Below are positions 20,568-32,140 of a stretch of DNA of 64,000 bases, one piece after another. Within the stretch, counting starts at the first letter, position 1, and every line of letters begins with the position of its first letter. Source of the DNA: Cycas panzhihuaensis (Eukaryota; Cycadophyta); the NCBI GenBank assembly GCA_023213395.1, contig CM041465.1, positions 81,227,741 to 81,291,740 of the forward strand. Reading direction: 5' to 3'. The notes below the pieces were generated by a model. It did not search any database and was not told the DNA's origin. It saw only the letters and a program-made list of their open reading frames with translations. The translations under genes and the position numbers were made by a program.

Positions 20568-23560
20568 ACACATGATTGTGTAGATTCGTAATCGATTCAT
20601 TTTATCTTGATATATATTTAATTGCTCTATAGTTAAACTTTAGTATATCAAAATATTTAATTAATTTTTATATGTATTTACATGATATTTTGTCATTGTT
20701 CTTTCAAAGAGTGATACCCTACATTTAGATTGATCTAGCTCTCCCACCGCTGGTCAGAATTCAATCATATGATTACTCATTAGATTCATCACTGAACTAT
20801 CTACCTGCTAGAAAAAATTGTTTGTGATTTCATGCCTTGTGAAAGGAGATATCGCTCATTGAACCTCAGTTCCCTATTTTAGGTATTTTTACTCTTCTTC
20901 TTCATTCTTCTTCTGTAAAGCTATGTTTATCATGAAAATTTACCAGTAGCTAGTCATTGTAGATACCTATCTCCCTCTAAAATTTGATGATAAACTATCT
21001 CTCTATTGATGAAATCCAACCTTGGTTCCATTTTTTTAGTTTTTTATCTTTTTTACATTATTTTTCATAATTTTTTAATTTTTTTTTATAAAACTCAGTT
21101 ATTTTTATTGGGGCTCCCTCTTGTATGTCTATCTCAACTTAGATCTGATAACATTTGGAGCTCTTCATCTTTGTATGCACCCACGTCCTCTCTAATCTCC
21201 ACCATCTAAGTTTTTTCTATATATAATTATTTTTTCTTTGTTTTTCTTACATTGTGGTTCCCCTCTAGGTGTTAATCTCCTCCATCTCCATCCCATGGTG
21301 CTTATCGATTAATTCAATTAATTTATGGCTCCCACACCTCTATGGTCTTTCATATATCATCTATACAAATTGTTATGTATATCCAACATTTCAACCATCT
21401 TTTAATATCAATTAATGTTACTTTGTTAATATAAAGTTTTATTAAATTTAATTATTCTTTATGATCTTTTGAATTTTGTATATTAAAGATTAAGTCCCCT
21501 TAAGAGCTTTTCCACCAATATTATTAAGTTAACATGACCTTTAGCATTGTTTAAAAGGGGCCTTCTTAAGTTTATAAATCCTTTTCCTTTTATTTATTTA
21601 TTTATTTTTTTTCAAATACATAGGGTACCTGGCTCTTTTTTGTAATATCCTTTCACTGGGGTCTTGGTTTTTAACGAAACTAGTTCTGTTCAGTCTAGAA
21701 TTTTGTGGGCTATAATTTTGACTGGTTATTTGCTATCTTTAAAGCCAATTTTACTTATTTTTAATCAGTTAAATTCAATCAATTTTTTTCAAAGCCTTTT
21801 GAGTTATTAACCAAAAAGTACCTTTCGCCTTTTTTGATATAACTTTTCTTATTCATCCCAGATTTTAGATCTGTCAATTTTGTTGGGAAGGTAACTCATT
21901 TATCTTCGAATTGACATATTTATTTATAAATTTTGAAGTTTTCTTGTAGACTTTTAAAGCTCCTAAAGTTAAAATTTCATTCAAGTCCTAGTTAGACTTT
22001 CTTTAAGATTTTTTAGTCAAATTTCTTTCTAATTTTGAGTACATTTCACTTGATATTTATATACTAATCATTAATAAGATTTATTAGTATTTACTGAGTT
22101 TTAAAGCCATTTTGCATCTCATTTACACTACTTTTGGGCCTCTAGAGCAAAAGGAGCCCATTTTTTTCATCTGATTTGGTAAATAGGCATTTTTTATCAT
22201 ATTTTTCACTTTTATCAAATCTAAAACTTACTTAAAGTCCTTTTGTACTTGATCAAGAGATTATTTACTCTTATTTGTGATTATTAAATAACAATTACCC
22301 CCCTCTATTCTTAACATAACCTGCTTACAAAACTTGATTAAAGGAGCTCACTTGGCTTTCATTTAGAATTTTTTTTTATCTTTATTTCATACTTTTCAAA
22401 GGAAAAAGTTCTTATTTTTTACAAAGGAATCTAATACTTCAAAGGGGGAGAGTATTTTTTATTTTCAAATTGCATAAATAGGGAAATTATATATATACAT
22501 CTTTATTTTGAAAGGAAAGTACATTAAGACTTCTTTGAACATTAAATAATTATTCTCTTTTGAAAAAGGCATTTGATTGGTTTAAAGGTGTAAATATATA
22601 TTGAAATTTGCTCGTAGTTTCCTTATTGTGAGATTAATCATTTATACTTTCAAAGGGAGAATTTTGTTTTGGAATTGAAAATATTCTTTTATTGGAAAAG
22701 ATATTTCATACTTTATTTTTTCAAATTGATATTTGAGTATTGAAAGAAATTTGATTTTAGTCTTCATTTTCAAGTTTTATTTTAGTTTCCTTATTCTAAA
22801 AGAAATCTTATTTGTAAGCAAGACCATCTATAATAAATTTTTTTCTCATATTAAATTAGATAATTACGAATTGAACCTCTTTTTTTTCTAGCCTTATAAG
22901 GGGAATGGTTAGAACCTCTAAAGTTACCACTCTACATATACCACTTGGCCTACTCATATTGGATAAGGAAAGCCTTTGGCTTTGAGGTGTATTCGGTGGC
23001 AAGATGAGGTGTAAAACCTATTCCATTTATGGTGTTTGGAGACCAAGGCTAGACCTGGAGAGGGTGAGTACCTTGGTTAGAGAACCTTCACTACTAGATT
23101 TATCGTTAGGCATAAGTCCAGTGCAGGTAGATTAACAATTCAGGGGGTTATAAAAGCCTTCTTAGTAGATCGCTTACTGACATATATAGAGCCTAGCACT
23201 CATATACTAGTATATTGGGTCCCTACTTTTCCATCTGTAGGCAGGTGCCACTAAACAGGATAGTAATTGAAGATTACCCTAGGAGAAACTTAAACTTAAA
23301 GCCTAGCAAACCTCACTTAAGGACTAGGTCCACTTATAAAAACTTTGGTTAAACTTGAAAAACCTTTTTTATTCATTTAACCAAAACCTTGATGGAATAA
23401 ACATATTTTATTTAGTAAATGATTACTATCATAACCCAAGTTAAGTAACATAGCAACAAGAATAGGAAATATGACTATTCTAGTATTTGATAGGATAATT
23501 TTTCTAATTTGGAGCAGAAAAATGAAATTTATCCTCATATCAAAGGAATTATAAGACATA
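20568..23560 (+). other. Long T-rich leader of element B
   Basis: About 3 kb with no long open frame and strongly T-rich on the + strand (20,990-22,880). A block at about 22,885-23,280 is clearly conserved with the leader of element A (39,230-39,560, opposite strand). Nothing else coding is recognised. Confidence 0.7.
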
Positions 23561-24450
23561 GTTTAGACAGTCTATATAAATCCAAGTGACCAAGTCATAA
23601 ATAAACAAAAGAGGGTATTCAAAGAAATGGTTAAGAAAGATAATGAAGCTCTAGCATTATTGTTTTATGCTATTGATAATAAAATATTTCTAAGGGTGAG
23701 CGAAGAAACCATATCAAAGTAAGTATGGGATACTTTACAACTAATTTATGAAGGAGTAACTTCATCAAATCTTCAAACCCTTAGGAGTAAATTTGAAAAC
23801 CTAAGGATGAATTCAAATGAATCAGTTACCAACTTTATAATAAATGTATAAGACCTAGTTAATCATATGAGATCTCTTGGAGATACCTTAATGGAACAAA
23901 GAGTTGTTGAAAGGATTCTATGAGGTATTAGTGCTATACTAAGCTTTGAAATAGTCACAACTAGCATTGAATCTCCAAATACTTGAGCACCCTCAAAATA
24001 GAACAATTGAGTGTCATGTTAATAGTTGTTGAGGAGAAGAAGGTATTTAATGAATCACTTGAACATGCTTTTTCCACTAAGGTAACAATACACCCACATG
24101 CTCAAGCAATCACTTCTAAATCTAGGGATCAGTATCCAAAAGAAAAGAGTAGAAACTCTTGATATATGCCACACCAACAAAGGAAGCCAAGATATCAAGC
24201 TCCTCACTAAAGACAAGGAGTTAATCAAAGAGATTTAAGGCAAACTAGATATCCAAGTGAAGAAAGACAATAAGGACCATATCAATGTTGTCCTAATTGC
24301 CAAAGGGACATACCACTACAAAGGGAAAATCTTCATCCTCTAAATCATAGACAAAGAGATTATCCACCTCCTTATGAAGAAAGAGGAAGGCCATCTCATA
24401 TTGATAGATCTTATCCTCAGAGTAGAATTCTTATTTATGAGAAAAGAGAT
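23561..24450 (+). pseudogene. gag: gag of copia element B
   Basis: Copia Gag of the UBN2 type: A-L-A-L-L-F-Y-A-I near 23,652, V-W-D-T-L-Q near 23,725, L-Q-T-L-R-S-K-F-E near 23,775, S-V-T-N-F at 23,823, L-V-N-H-M-R-S-L-G near 23,860, and V-V-E-R-I-L near 23,907. These follow the normal order of the family. Stops at AAG-TAA, TAA and TGA positions break the frame. A Gln/Arg-rich stretch leads to the zinc knuckle. Confidence 0.8.
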
Positions 24451-26010
24451 TCATCATATTACACCTTTTTCAATCACCTTGGTCATATGAAAGATAGGTG
24501 CTTTGCTAAAAAAGGACCACATAACAAAGGAAGTACTAATACTACTATGAAAAATAGAGAAAATCAACTATTCTTATCCTACTTTCTAGCCAATGAAGAT
24601 GAAGATAGTAGTTAGTACATTGACCTAGGATGCTCAACTCATATGACTCATAAAAGGGGTTGGTTTCAAATAATGGATATAACCAAAATGATCTCTATTA
24701 TGTTTGGAGACGATACAACCCATGAAGTTGTTGGAAAAGGAAATATAACTCTCTAAATGGATTCAGGAGAAACCAAATACATTGAGGATGTTCTATATAT
24801 TCTAGCCTTAAGGAAGAATCTATTGTCAATGGGATAAATGATGGGTTAAGATTATAGAGTCATATTTGATAATGGCGAGTGTATTATCAAAGATAAAAGA
24901 CAAAATCGAGTAATTATTAAGAGAGGAGAAATGACAAAAGATAATCTATTCAAACTTGTCATCCCTCCATCTGATTTCTATAATTCGAAAATAACCATCA
25001 AGATTGATAGTACCATATGGCATAAAAGATTTGGGTACTTGAATTACAATAATTTGACACTTATGAAAAGGATGAGCATGGTTGATCCGCTGCCCCATAT
25101 TGAAGTGGATAAAAATGTTTGTGAGGGATGACTACTTGGAAAACAATATAAGGAAAGTTTTCTAGATTTTACCTATAGAGCACAAGGTCCTCTTCAATTA
25201 GTATATACTAATATTTATGGTCCCATAGAAACTCCATCTCTAGGAGGAGCAAAATACTTTATTACTTTCATTAATGATTATATAAGGAAAACATGGGTTT
25301 TCTTCATGAAATTTAAATCTGATATGTTTCAACACTTTGTTGGCTTCAAAACCTATGTGGAGAGACAAAGTGGACATAAGATACTCTCCCTAAGATTAGA
25401 CAATTGGGGAGAATTCATTTTAAATCAATTCAATGCTTATTGTGTTCACCATGGAATCATGCATCAGTTAACCAATCCATATACCCCTTAACAAAATGGT
25501 ATAGTAGAAAGAAAGAATCATACCATAGTCAAAATGGCAAGGTGCATGCTGAAAGATAAAAAATTAGGAAATCAATTTTGGGCTAAAGAAATACATACTA
25601 TAGTATATTTGATCAACAAAAGTACCACTAAAGCACTTCGATGGAAGACTCTCGAAGAAGCATGGACAAGATACAAACCAAGTATTTATCACTTGTGAGT
25701 TTTTTACTACGTGGTATATACTTATATTCCTGAACAGAAAAGGACTAAATTAGATGATCATAGTACCAAATGCATTTTCATCGGCTATAGTGATATATCA
25801 AAATCATATAAACTTTATGATCCAAAAGTAAGAAAGGTTATCATGAGCAGAGATGTCATCTTTCAAGAGACTAATTCTTATTATGTTGATCATCATCAAG
25901 AAAAAGGAAAGAATGTGACAATAAATCTTGATTCCAATCCTAGGTCCATATATGTGCCACCTTGGCAGCTACAAAGAAGGACCATTAATATTGAAAGAAG
26001 GGAGTGAACT
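24451..26010 (+). pseudogene. pol: Zinc knuckle, protease and integrase of copia element B
   Basis: The knuckle at about 24,458-24,502 reads Y-Y-T-F-F-N-H-L-G-H-M-K-D-R-C: both leading Cys are gone. Protease: Y-I-D-L-G-C-S-T-H-M-T at about 24,616, where D-S-G is now D-L-G. GAG-pre-integrase: I-W-H-K-R-F-G-Y-L near 25,015. Integrase: L-V-Y-T-N-I-Y-G-P-I near 25,198 (first Asp now Asn), L-R-L-D-N-W-G-E-F near 25,393 (second Asp kept), and N-G-I-V-E-R-K-N-H near 25,496 (Glu kept). S-K-S-Y-K-L-Y-D-P and the Y-V-P-P hinge end the region. Open segments 24,931-25,131, 25,306-25,491 and 25,711-26,007. Confidence 0.85.
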
Positions 26011-26159
26011 TCTTCTTAACCTCCACCATAAAATTTTCTTGGGGAGGAAAACTCTTAACCTCCACCATGAACAATTCCTAAATGGACTTAAAGATATTAT
26101 ACCATGGATAATATGTTGGATCATGATTATAATAGAAGATTAACTTGATCTCATAGGGT

Positions 26160-27100
26160 AAAATTTACCCTTATGTCTCGTGTTATGGAAACATATGAGC
26201 CTTAAAGCTTTAATGTGGCTAATTCAAATTCTACATGGAGAAAAACTATGGAGGAAGAAGACAACTCCATTAAAAAAAATGACACTTGGGAATTAGTTGA
26301 TCTTCCTCCCAACAAAAAGCTTATTAGGACTAAGTGGATATAGAAAATAAAATTTAGATCTGATGGCTCTATTAACAAGCACAAAGCTCATCTTATTGTA
26401 AAAGGATACTCTCAAAAGGAAGGCATTGATTATAATAAGACCTTTGCTCCAGTTGCTAGAATGGAAATAGCTTGGATGATTATCGATTTGACTGCTCAAA
26501 TAAAATAGGGCATTTGCCAAATGGATATCAAAAGTGTTTTTCTTAATGGCTACATCAAAGAAGACATCTATGTCTCTTAACCACTTGGTTTTGAAGTTAG
26601 GGGGGAAGAAAACAAAGTGTACAAATTCAAGAAAGCACTTTATGGACTTAAACAAGCACCTAGGGTGTGGTATTCCCATATTGACAAATATTTCAGAGAT
26701 CAAGGCCTTAAAAGATCTCAATCAGATCCAAATCTATATACTAAGATCAAAGGTAAATTGATCCTAACTGTGGAATTATATGTTGATGATCTTGTTTATA
26801 TAGGAAATGATCCACAACTCTCACATTAGTTGAAGGAAGATATGTATAGAGAATTTGAAATGACTAAATTGGGTCTAATGCATTACTTCCTTGGAATAGA
26901 AATATGGTAAGATTAAGGTGGCATTCTTATCTCCCAAAGAAAATATACCTTGGACTTACTTCAAAAGTTCAAGATGAGTGAATATAAACCTTTAGCTACT
27001 CCTGTTAAAGTTGGAATAAAACTTTCAAAGCATAATGAGTCTGCTCTTGTGGATCTGACATTATACAGGTAACTAATTGGCAGGTTAATTTACTTAACTT
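26160..27100 (+). pseudogene. pol: Reverse transcriptase of copia element B
   Basis: Copia RT order: N-D-T-W-E-L-V-D-L-P-P near 26,278, K-L-I-R-T-K-W near 26,320, R-S-D-G-S-I-N-K-H-K-A at 26,356, Q-M-D-I-K-S-V-F-L-N-G near 26,519, Y-G-L-K-Q-A-P-R-V-W-Y near 26,641, and the catalytic L-Y-V-D-D-L-V at about 26,777. Then L-G-L-M-H-Y-F-L-G-I-E near 26,870 and a C-terminal region with D-L-T-L-Y-R near 27,055. Stops occur mostly at former Gln and Trp codons. Confidence 0.88.
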
Positions 27101-27728
27101 CTACATGACCCAATATCATGCATACAGTTAGTGTGGTATCCTGATTTATACATGATCCAAAGACTTCTCATTGGCAAGCAGTAAAAAGAATCCTATGATA
27201 TCTTAAAGGTACGATAGATTTTAGGCTATGTTATAGGTCTACATCAAACTTTAGATTGATAGGGCATACGGATTTAGACTAGGCTGGTGATATAGATGAT
27301 AGAAAATCTACATCAGGTTATACCTTTAATATGGGTTGAACAACTATAGCGTGGAGCTCAAAGACATAAAATATAGTTGCCTTATCAACAGTAGAGGCAA
27401 AATATAAACAATAATTTTAGAGGTATGTGAAATGGTTTGGTTGTATCATCTACTACAATATCTCAAAATAGAACAATAAGGGTAAACCAAAATCTAGTGT
27501 GATAATCAAAGCACCATACAAATGATAAAGAATCTAATTTTTCATGGTAGAACCAAGCATATTGAGACACAATATCATTTTGTTTAGGAATTAGTACAAG
27601 AAGGATAAATTGAGCTAAAATATTATAGTACGGAGGACCAGATGGTAGACATCTTCATAAAAACATTGGGTAAGATCAAGTTTTAGAAATTTAGAGAAAA
27701 TTTAGGAATTTCTCATATTGGGGATTAT
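27101..27728 (+). pseudogene. pol: RNase H of copia element B
   Basis: R-P-N-I-M-H-like block at 27,110, Y-L-K-G-T-I-D-F near 27,200, T-D-L-D-stop-A-G-D near 27,268 (TGG to TAG at the Trp), D-R-K-S-T-S-G-Y-T-F near 27,298, S-T-V-E-A-K-Y near 27,388, and a final K-H-I-E block. Frame shifted and stopped in its second half. Confidence 0.8.
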
Positions 27729-27737
27729 GGGGGAGAA
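27729..27737 (+). promoter_or_regulatory. Polypurine tract of element B
   Basis: GGGGGAGAA immediately before the 3' LTR; plus-strand DNA primer. Confidence 0.85.
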
Positions 27738-28056
27738 TGTTGGGATAAACCCTAATGTCCTAAGGATATATATGCCTAGGGCCCTCCAAAGCCACCTTTG
27801 GGGATCCCTAGGGCACTTAGAGCCTCCCTAAGCTGTCATCAACTAACATATTCAGGTATGCTTTAATATTGTAATTTATTTTTAAAATTTTTGATGGCTA
27901 ACATACAGGTCGGGTTGAGGTGCTTGGGTGCCTTCCCAAAATTCTATTTAAAGGGTTGTATTACAACCTAGGTGTTTTTCAACACTGCCTTCAATTATAT
28001 GGAAATTGGTCAATCGCGATGGCATCCTAACTCGCTGTGCTCCTCTACGAATAACA
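27738..28056 (+). repeat. 3' LTR of copia element B
   Basis: 319 bases, TGTTGGG...AATAACA, partner of 20,235-20,553; followed by TGTTG target duplication. Confidence 0.93.
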
Positions 28057-28061
28057 TGTTG

Positions 28062-28497
28062 TTCCCTTTAAATACTGTAGAATATGCTTAATGGATTATT
28101 AATGGGAAGATTTAGGATCTTTTATAAATCTTGACACAACACTAACATCATGCATGATATCGGGTTGTGTATATGTCAAATATATTAGGCTCCCAATCAA
28201 CTGTCTACATAATATAGGATCACAGGTATAGAGTTATCAAGTTTGGATAGTTTAATATCAACTTCAACTAGTGTGGATAAGGCCTTGTAATCACTCATCT
28301 TGAGCTTTTGGAGTAAGTCCAAGGTATATTTCCTTTAAGAAATAAAGATACCATCACAGTCTTGCCAAACTTCTAATTCTAGGAAGTAATGCATCAATTC
28401 CAAGTCAATCATTTCAAACTCCTTACACATATCATATTCGAATTTTAGAGAGGTGGGAATCATTGCTTATATAGACAAGGTCATCAACATAAAGTCA
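28062..28497 (-). pseudogene. pol: RT C-terminal part and RNase H start of copia element A
   Basis: Minus strand: the catalytic L-Y-V-D-D-L-V-Y-I lies at about 28,490-28,466, hard against the element C insertion. Next come L-H-Y-F-L-G near 28,395, K-Y-T-L-D-L near 28,330, D-P-I-L-C-R near 28,215, L-I-G-S-L-I-Y-L near 28,198, and a Y-L-K-G-T block near 28,075 that is cut by element B. The upstream RT half resumes at 35,823. Confidence 0.8.
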
Positions 28498-28956
28498 TGT
28501 TAGGAATATTAATGTAACCTTTTGTAATGTCACTTTTATGTTCTTTTTAAGTTCTTATTTATGTCACATGTTTAAATTAGTATTTAAGTCATTCTTATGT
28601 TTAACTTTAGAGTTTAATTTAATCTTATGTGGAAGGTGGTTGAAATGTACAATTACATTTCAACGAACCTTTCTTAGTATTAATTTTTCTCCTAGATTTA
28701 AGGAGGTAGTTCCGAGAATCTAGGAGGGCTATCTAAAAGCCTTTTCCAAGGCTAATTTGGTCGTTAGGTGGTTTCAGTATATTGTATCTTATTTATCTCT
28801 ATTCTTAATAAAAATATAACTTTAGGAGGTGGTTTTTCTTCCCCATAAGGGGTTTTCCACCTGTCAATCTGGTGTATATGTACAATGTTATTTGTTACCT
28901 GTAATTTCTTGTCTATGTGATCCTGTGGTGAAATTGTGAATATGCCTATTTCTACA
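28498..28956 (+). repeat. 5' LTR of copia element C
   Basis: 459 bases, TGTTAGGAATATT...TTTCTACA. It contains GGAGGTGGTTTTTCTTCC and AATAAAAATATAAC in both copies. Confidence 0.95.
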
Positions 28957-28968
28957 TGGTATCGGAGC
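28957..28968 (+). promoter_or_regulatory. Primer-binding site of element C
   Basis: TGGTATCGGAGC, one base different from the initiator-Met site, directly after the LTR without a spacer. Confidence 0.9.
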
Positions 28969-29170
28969 ATAGCATTGACTGATTATGGAGAAGGTTCCAT
29001 AGATGATTGTTTGACTTTCCACAACTGATGCCAGGGTAGACACTATGAAGAACATGGCCTCCTATGATTTATGAAAAGAAATCATTCATACTTAAAGTGA
29101 ATTCTTGAAAACAAAGAATGATTCTTATTGTTGTGTACTTGGTGTACTATTAAGCGGTCTTCAATCATGT

Positions 29171-29435
29171 TTATCCTCTACTAAAAAAATCCTTTTCATA
29201 TGGCTTTACCTTTCCTCTTGATCTGCGATCATAGTACTCAACAAGAGCAGCTCCAGACAAAGTTACTAATATCAAAGCTTGAGCATGCAGCCTTGCATGA
29301 ATGATCTTCACATTGGTCTTCATGTTAGGTTGAGACCAATTGTAAGCAAAGGAACCAGCCAATCCAGATAGCCAAAGGGCTCTAACAGTTCTAAGTTTGT
29401 GCTGCGAAACCTATGTCCTTATAGAAGCTAAGGTG
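29171..29435 (-). pseudogene. Captured HIG1-domain protein fragment in element C leader
   Basis: Minus strand: T-L-A-S-I-R-T-stop-V-S-Q-H-K-L-R-T-V, then A-L-W-L-S-G-L-A-G-S-F-A-Y-N-W-S, then K-I-I-H-A-R-L-H-A-Q-A-L, then A-A-L-V-E-Y-Y-D. This is the pattern I know from small plant HIG1-domain proteins (hypoxia-induced gene 1 family, mitochondrial inner membrane, respiratory supercomplex factors), with two hydrophobic stretches around the R-x-x-H-A-R-x-H-A-Q-A block. About 88 codons are covered, near full family length. Only one stop is present (a former Trp, TGG to TAG), and the frame ends at 29,171. It lies 55 bases from the KUP fragment, on the same strand, antisense to the retrotransposon. 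Confidence 0.8.
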
Positions 29436-29489
29436 TTGGTACCTTCCTATGACATTTTATAATAATTTGAGTCTTAGAGCAACCCAAAA

Positions 29490-29894
29490 CTAGATACAAG
29501 ATGCACAAATCACCTTAGAACTTTCCCTAAACCCCAAATATTTGTATTCTAATATATATGTAGAGACTTCCTTATCAATAATCTGATGATTTGGTAAAAG
29601 GCTTATTTTGGAATGCCTACATATTAAAGAATACAAGGCAAAAGTGCCCCCTTCCCCATTGTCATCAGCTCTCAGCACTATAAAGACATACTTGAACAAT
29701 GGCATCAAAGTCAGAGTCTGAAAGACGAAGGACAACATGCCATAAATCTCTTCATTGGTCTCGGAATGCTTAATATCTTCAACAAAAGTGCTCTTATAGA
29801 TATAGAGAGGAGAAATGCTTAAATCTTCATAGACAACACTGAGGCTTTGATATGCTAAGCTTGAAACTATCTCCCTGCCCTTTGTCCAGATCAT
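29490..29894 (-). pseudogene. Captured KT/HAK/KUP potassium-transporter fragment in element C leader
   Basis: The minus-strand open frame of 134 codons matches the N-terminal part of plant KT/HAK/KUP potassium transporters: [33 protein letters not shown], a hydrophobic [14 protein letters not shown], then [16 protein letters not shown]. It covers the first two membrane segments of a protein usually of 700-900 residues. Similarity fades after S-T-Y, about residue 114. Gly to Glu in the G-D motif (Y-E-D-L-S) and Trp to Gln argue against function. An acceptor-like TTTTTGCAG lies just upstream (minus strand, about 29,946-29,938), so capture may have been from genomic DNA. Confidence 0.85.
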
Positions 29895-29949
29895 TGAAGC
29901 TATTCTCTAGATTATTGAAGCCTCAAACTAGACCTGCAAAAAGAGAATG

Positions 29950-30347
29950 AGCACTGCCATTGCAATACCAGGTAGGGTTTCTACCCTAATTCTCCCTCAC
30001 GGACCTCTTTTATTTTTTCATTTTATTTTTCTTCTATAAAATTTAAAAACCCGTCAGGTCCGTAGGTTTGGTATTTTCTTTTTTTGATTTAATTTCTTTT
30101 TAATTTTAATTTATAAATTAACCTAAACCCCCCCCTATTACACTAATAATATTAATCTCAAACTCCCCCTCATCACATTAGTAAATATTTAAGAAATTAA
30201 CGTTAATACCCTCCCCCCCTATTATATTTTAATAATTAAAGTAAACCCCCCCTTATTACGTTAATATATTAATATCATTTGTTTTACCCCCTTACTATAA
30301 TGTAATACATTTATTACATTTACCCCCCCTTCTATTATAATGATTAT

Positions 30348-30378
<31 letters not shown>

Positions 30379-31094
30379 TAATCATTACAAAACTTCCCCC
30401 CTATATACTTTATAATATTCCCCTTTTTCTCGCCTAATATCTTAGCTTATTTCTTTGTTATATATAAGGTATACTTACCTTTCAAATATTCATTCAAAGA
30501 GTATATATATATACATATATATACTATTATTAAAGCCTAATTAACTTACGCAAAACTAATATTTTTTCTTGGTTTTTTGGCTAAGATCAAGTGTAGTATC
30601 TGTTCTTATCTGTGTGGATCATTGAATATCTTTTATATGCATTTATATATTTTTTAAATAAAGATTAATTAATAAAAAATTATTAACATTTTTTATATTT
30701 TATCTTGCAAATCAGTTTTATATCTTCAAAATTATTGTCAAATTAATGCAACATATAATCATTTGTTCTAATTTCATACTTTACAACTTTCTTGGAACTT
30801 AAACATTTAAGGGGGACTGTTTATTTCTCAAAATTAAAGGGAATTGTTTTGAAAAGGGACTATTTAAGGGGGATTTTTTAAGGGATTGTTTATTTTTCAA
30901 TTCAAGGGAAACTATCTGCTTGAAGACATGTGTTTTTTTTCTTTAAGGGAAAAGTAAGTAATGCATACTACAATGCTTTCTTTTTCATTCTTGAATTATG
31001 CCTGTTAAAATATTAATCTGATGATTTTTAATCTTATTAAGTAATTATTTTTTCACCTACCATTAATCTTCAATGAAATTTAATAATTCCCAAT
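29950..31094 (+). other. Rest of element C leader
   Basis: Non-coding. C-rich runs alternate with AT-rich DNA at 30,120-30,420; a TA repeat lies at about 30,351-30,379. Several GGGGACTG/AAGGGGGATT-like motifs recur at 30,810-30,915. It ends at the gag ATG (31,095). Confidence 0.6.
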
Positions 31095-32140
31095 ATGACG
31101 TTAATGGCAGGGACAACCACCTGTGTTCCAATTCTAGTGTTGACCGGCTCAAACTATGCCAACTGGAGGAATCACATATCCCATCAGCTTAAACAGCAAA
31201 AGATATGGCGATATATGATAGGTGAATTAAAAAAACTAAAAGATGAAGCTACAGAAAGTTATGTGATATATTTGATGAACTTAGATGTAGCCTTAGGCAC
31301 CATATTAAACTCACTTTTACTAAAAATCAATCGGCAGTTTTCTAAAACAGACGACTTGGCCATTGTCTGGAAAATTTTGTAAGATAAATATGATAAGGTT
31401 GATACACATCAAGTGGTTGTCCTAGAACAACAATTGTATGACCTTACTTATGATGATTTTTCTAATGTTGAGGATTTTTTAAGTAAAATCCAATTAATTA
31501 ATAAAGATCTAGGAAACTATATTAAATCTAAAACTAAATATGGTGATACTAAAAAAATAATCACGCATGCTAGAGACGACAATACACTCATATGTCTTGC
31601 AGTAAACAAGTTATCAAAATAATTTAATTTCTTCAAAACTACCAGACATCAAGATGGAAACCCTCCTATAACATTCAATTAGTTGATAAACTGGCTGATC
31701 AAATATCAAATAATGTTAATTCAAATATATATATTAAAAGATCCTTCACAGGCTTTATTTTCCAAAACTAAGCCAGAAATTAAAAATAAACAATAGAATA
31801 ATTTTCATAGTAATCCAAAATTTTAGAAACCTCATAGAGGTTCACAATCGAATTTACAAAATAATATTAAGTATTCTGGTCCATCTAAATACCATGATAC
31901 TTCTAATCAGTCCTTTCATAATAAAAACAACATAACTCCTTCTTAGATCACTAGTTGTACCTATTATCATAAAAAAGGCCACACTATTGATGTCTGCAGA
32001 AGTAGAATAGCTTCAGAGGCATGGAAAGCTTCCAAGGAATTATAAAATCAACCTCAATCATGATCTCAAAATTAATACACTCTAAATCATTCTCTAACGA
32101 TAATAAATTTTGCATTTGTTGCCCATACAAATCAACCACC
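31095..32140 (+). pseudogene. gag: gag of copia element C
   Basis: Opens with ATG and is free of stops for 95 codons: V-L-T-G-S-N-Y-A-N-W at about 31,137, the DUF4219/UBN2 copia Gag start, then I-W-R-Y-M-I-G near 31,204 and A-I-V-W-K-I-L at 31,359. After a TAA it continues (31,413-31,622) with L-E-Q-Q-L-Y-D-L. A zinc knuckle near 31,945 reads C-T-Y-Y-H-K-K-G-H-T-I-D-V-C, the second Cys mutated to Tyr. Confidence 0.85.

Larger units (their letters stand above)
20235..28056 (+). mobile_element. Copia element B, full length, decayed
   Basis: LTR 20,235-20,553, initiator-Met type primer-binding site, about 3 kb leader, gag, protease, integrase, RT, RNase H, polypurine tract, LTR 27,738-28,056, with exact five-base target-site duplications. 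Domain order (integrase before RT) is copia. The two 319-base LTRs differ at very roughly one position in seven by eye, so the insertion is old. Confidence 0.92.

Noticed and set aside
26293-26721. 142-codon minus-strand frame
   Set aside because: It is the complement of the copia B reverse transcriptase, whose motifs are clear on the + strand.
29165-29900. A functional host KUP or HIG1 gene
   Set aside because: The KUP part covers only the first membrane segments and has changed key residues, the HIG1 part has a stop, and both lie within retrotransposon C.
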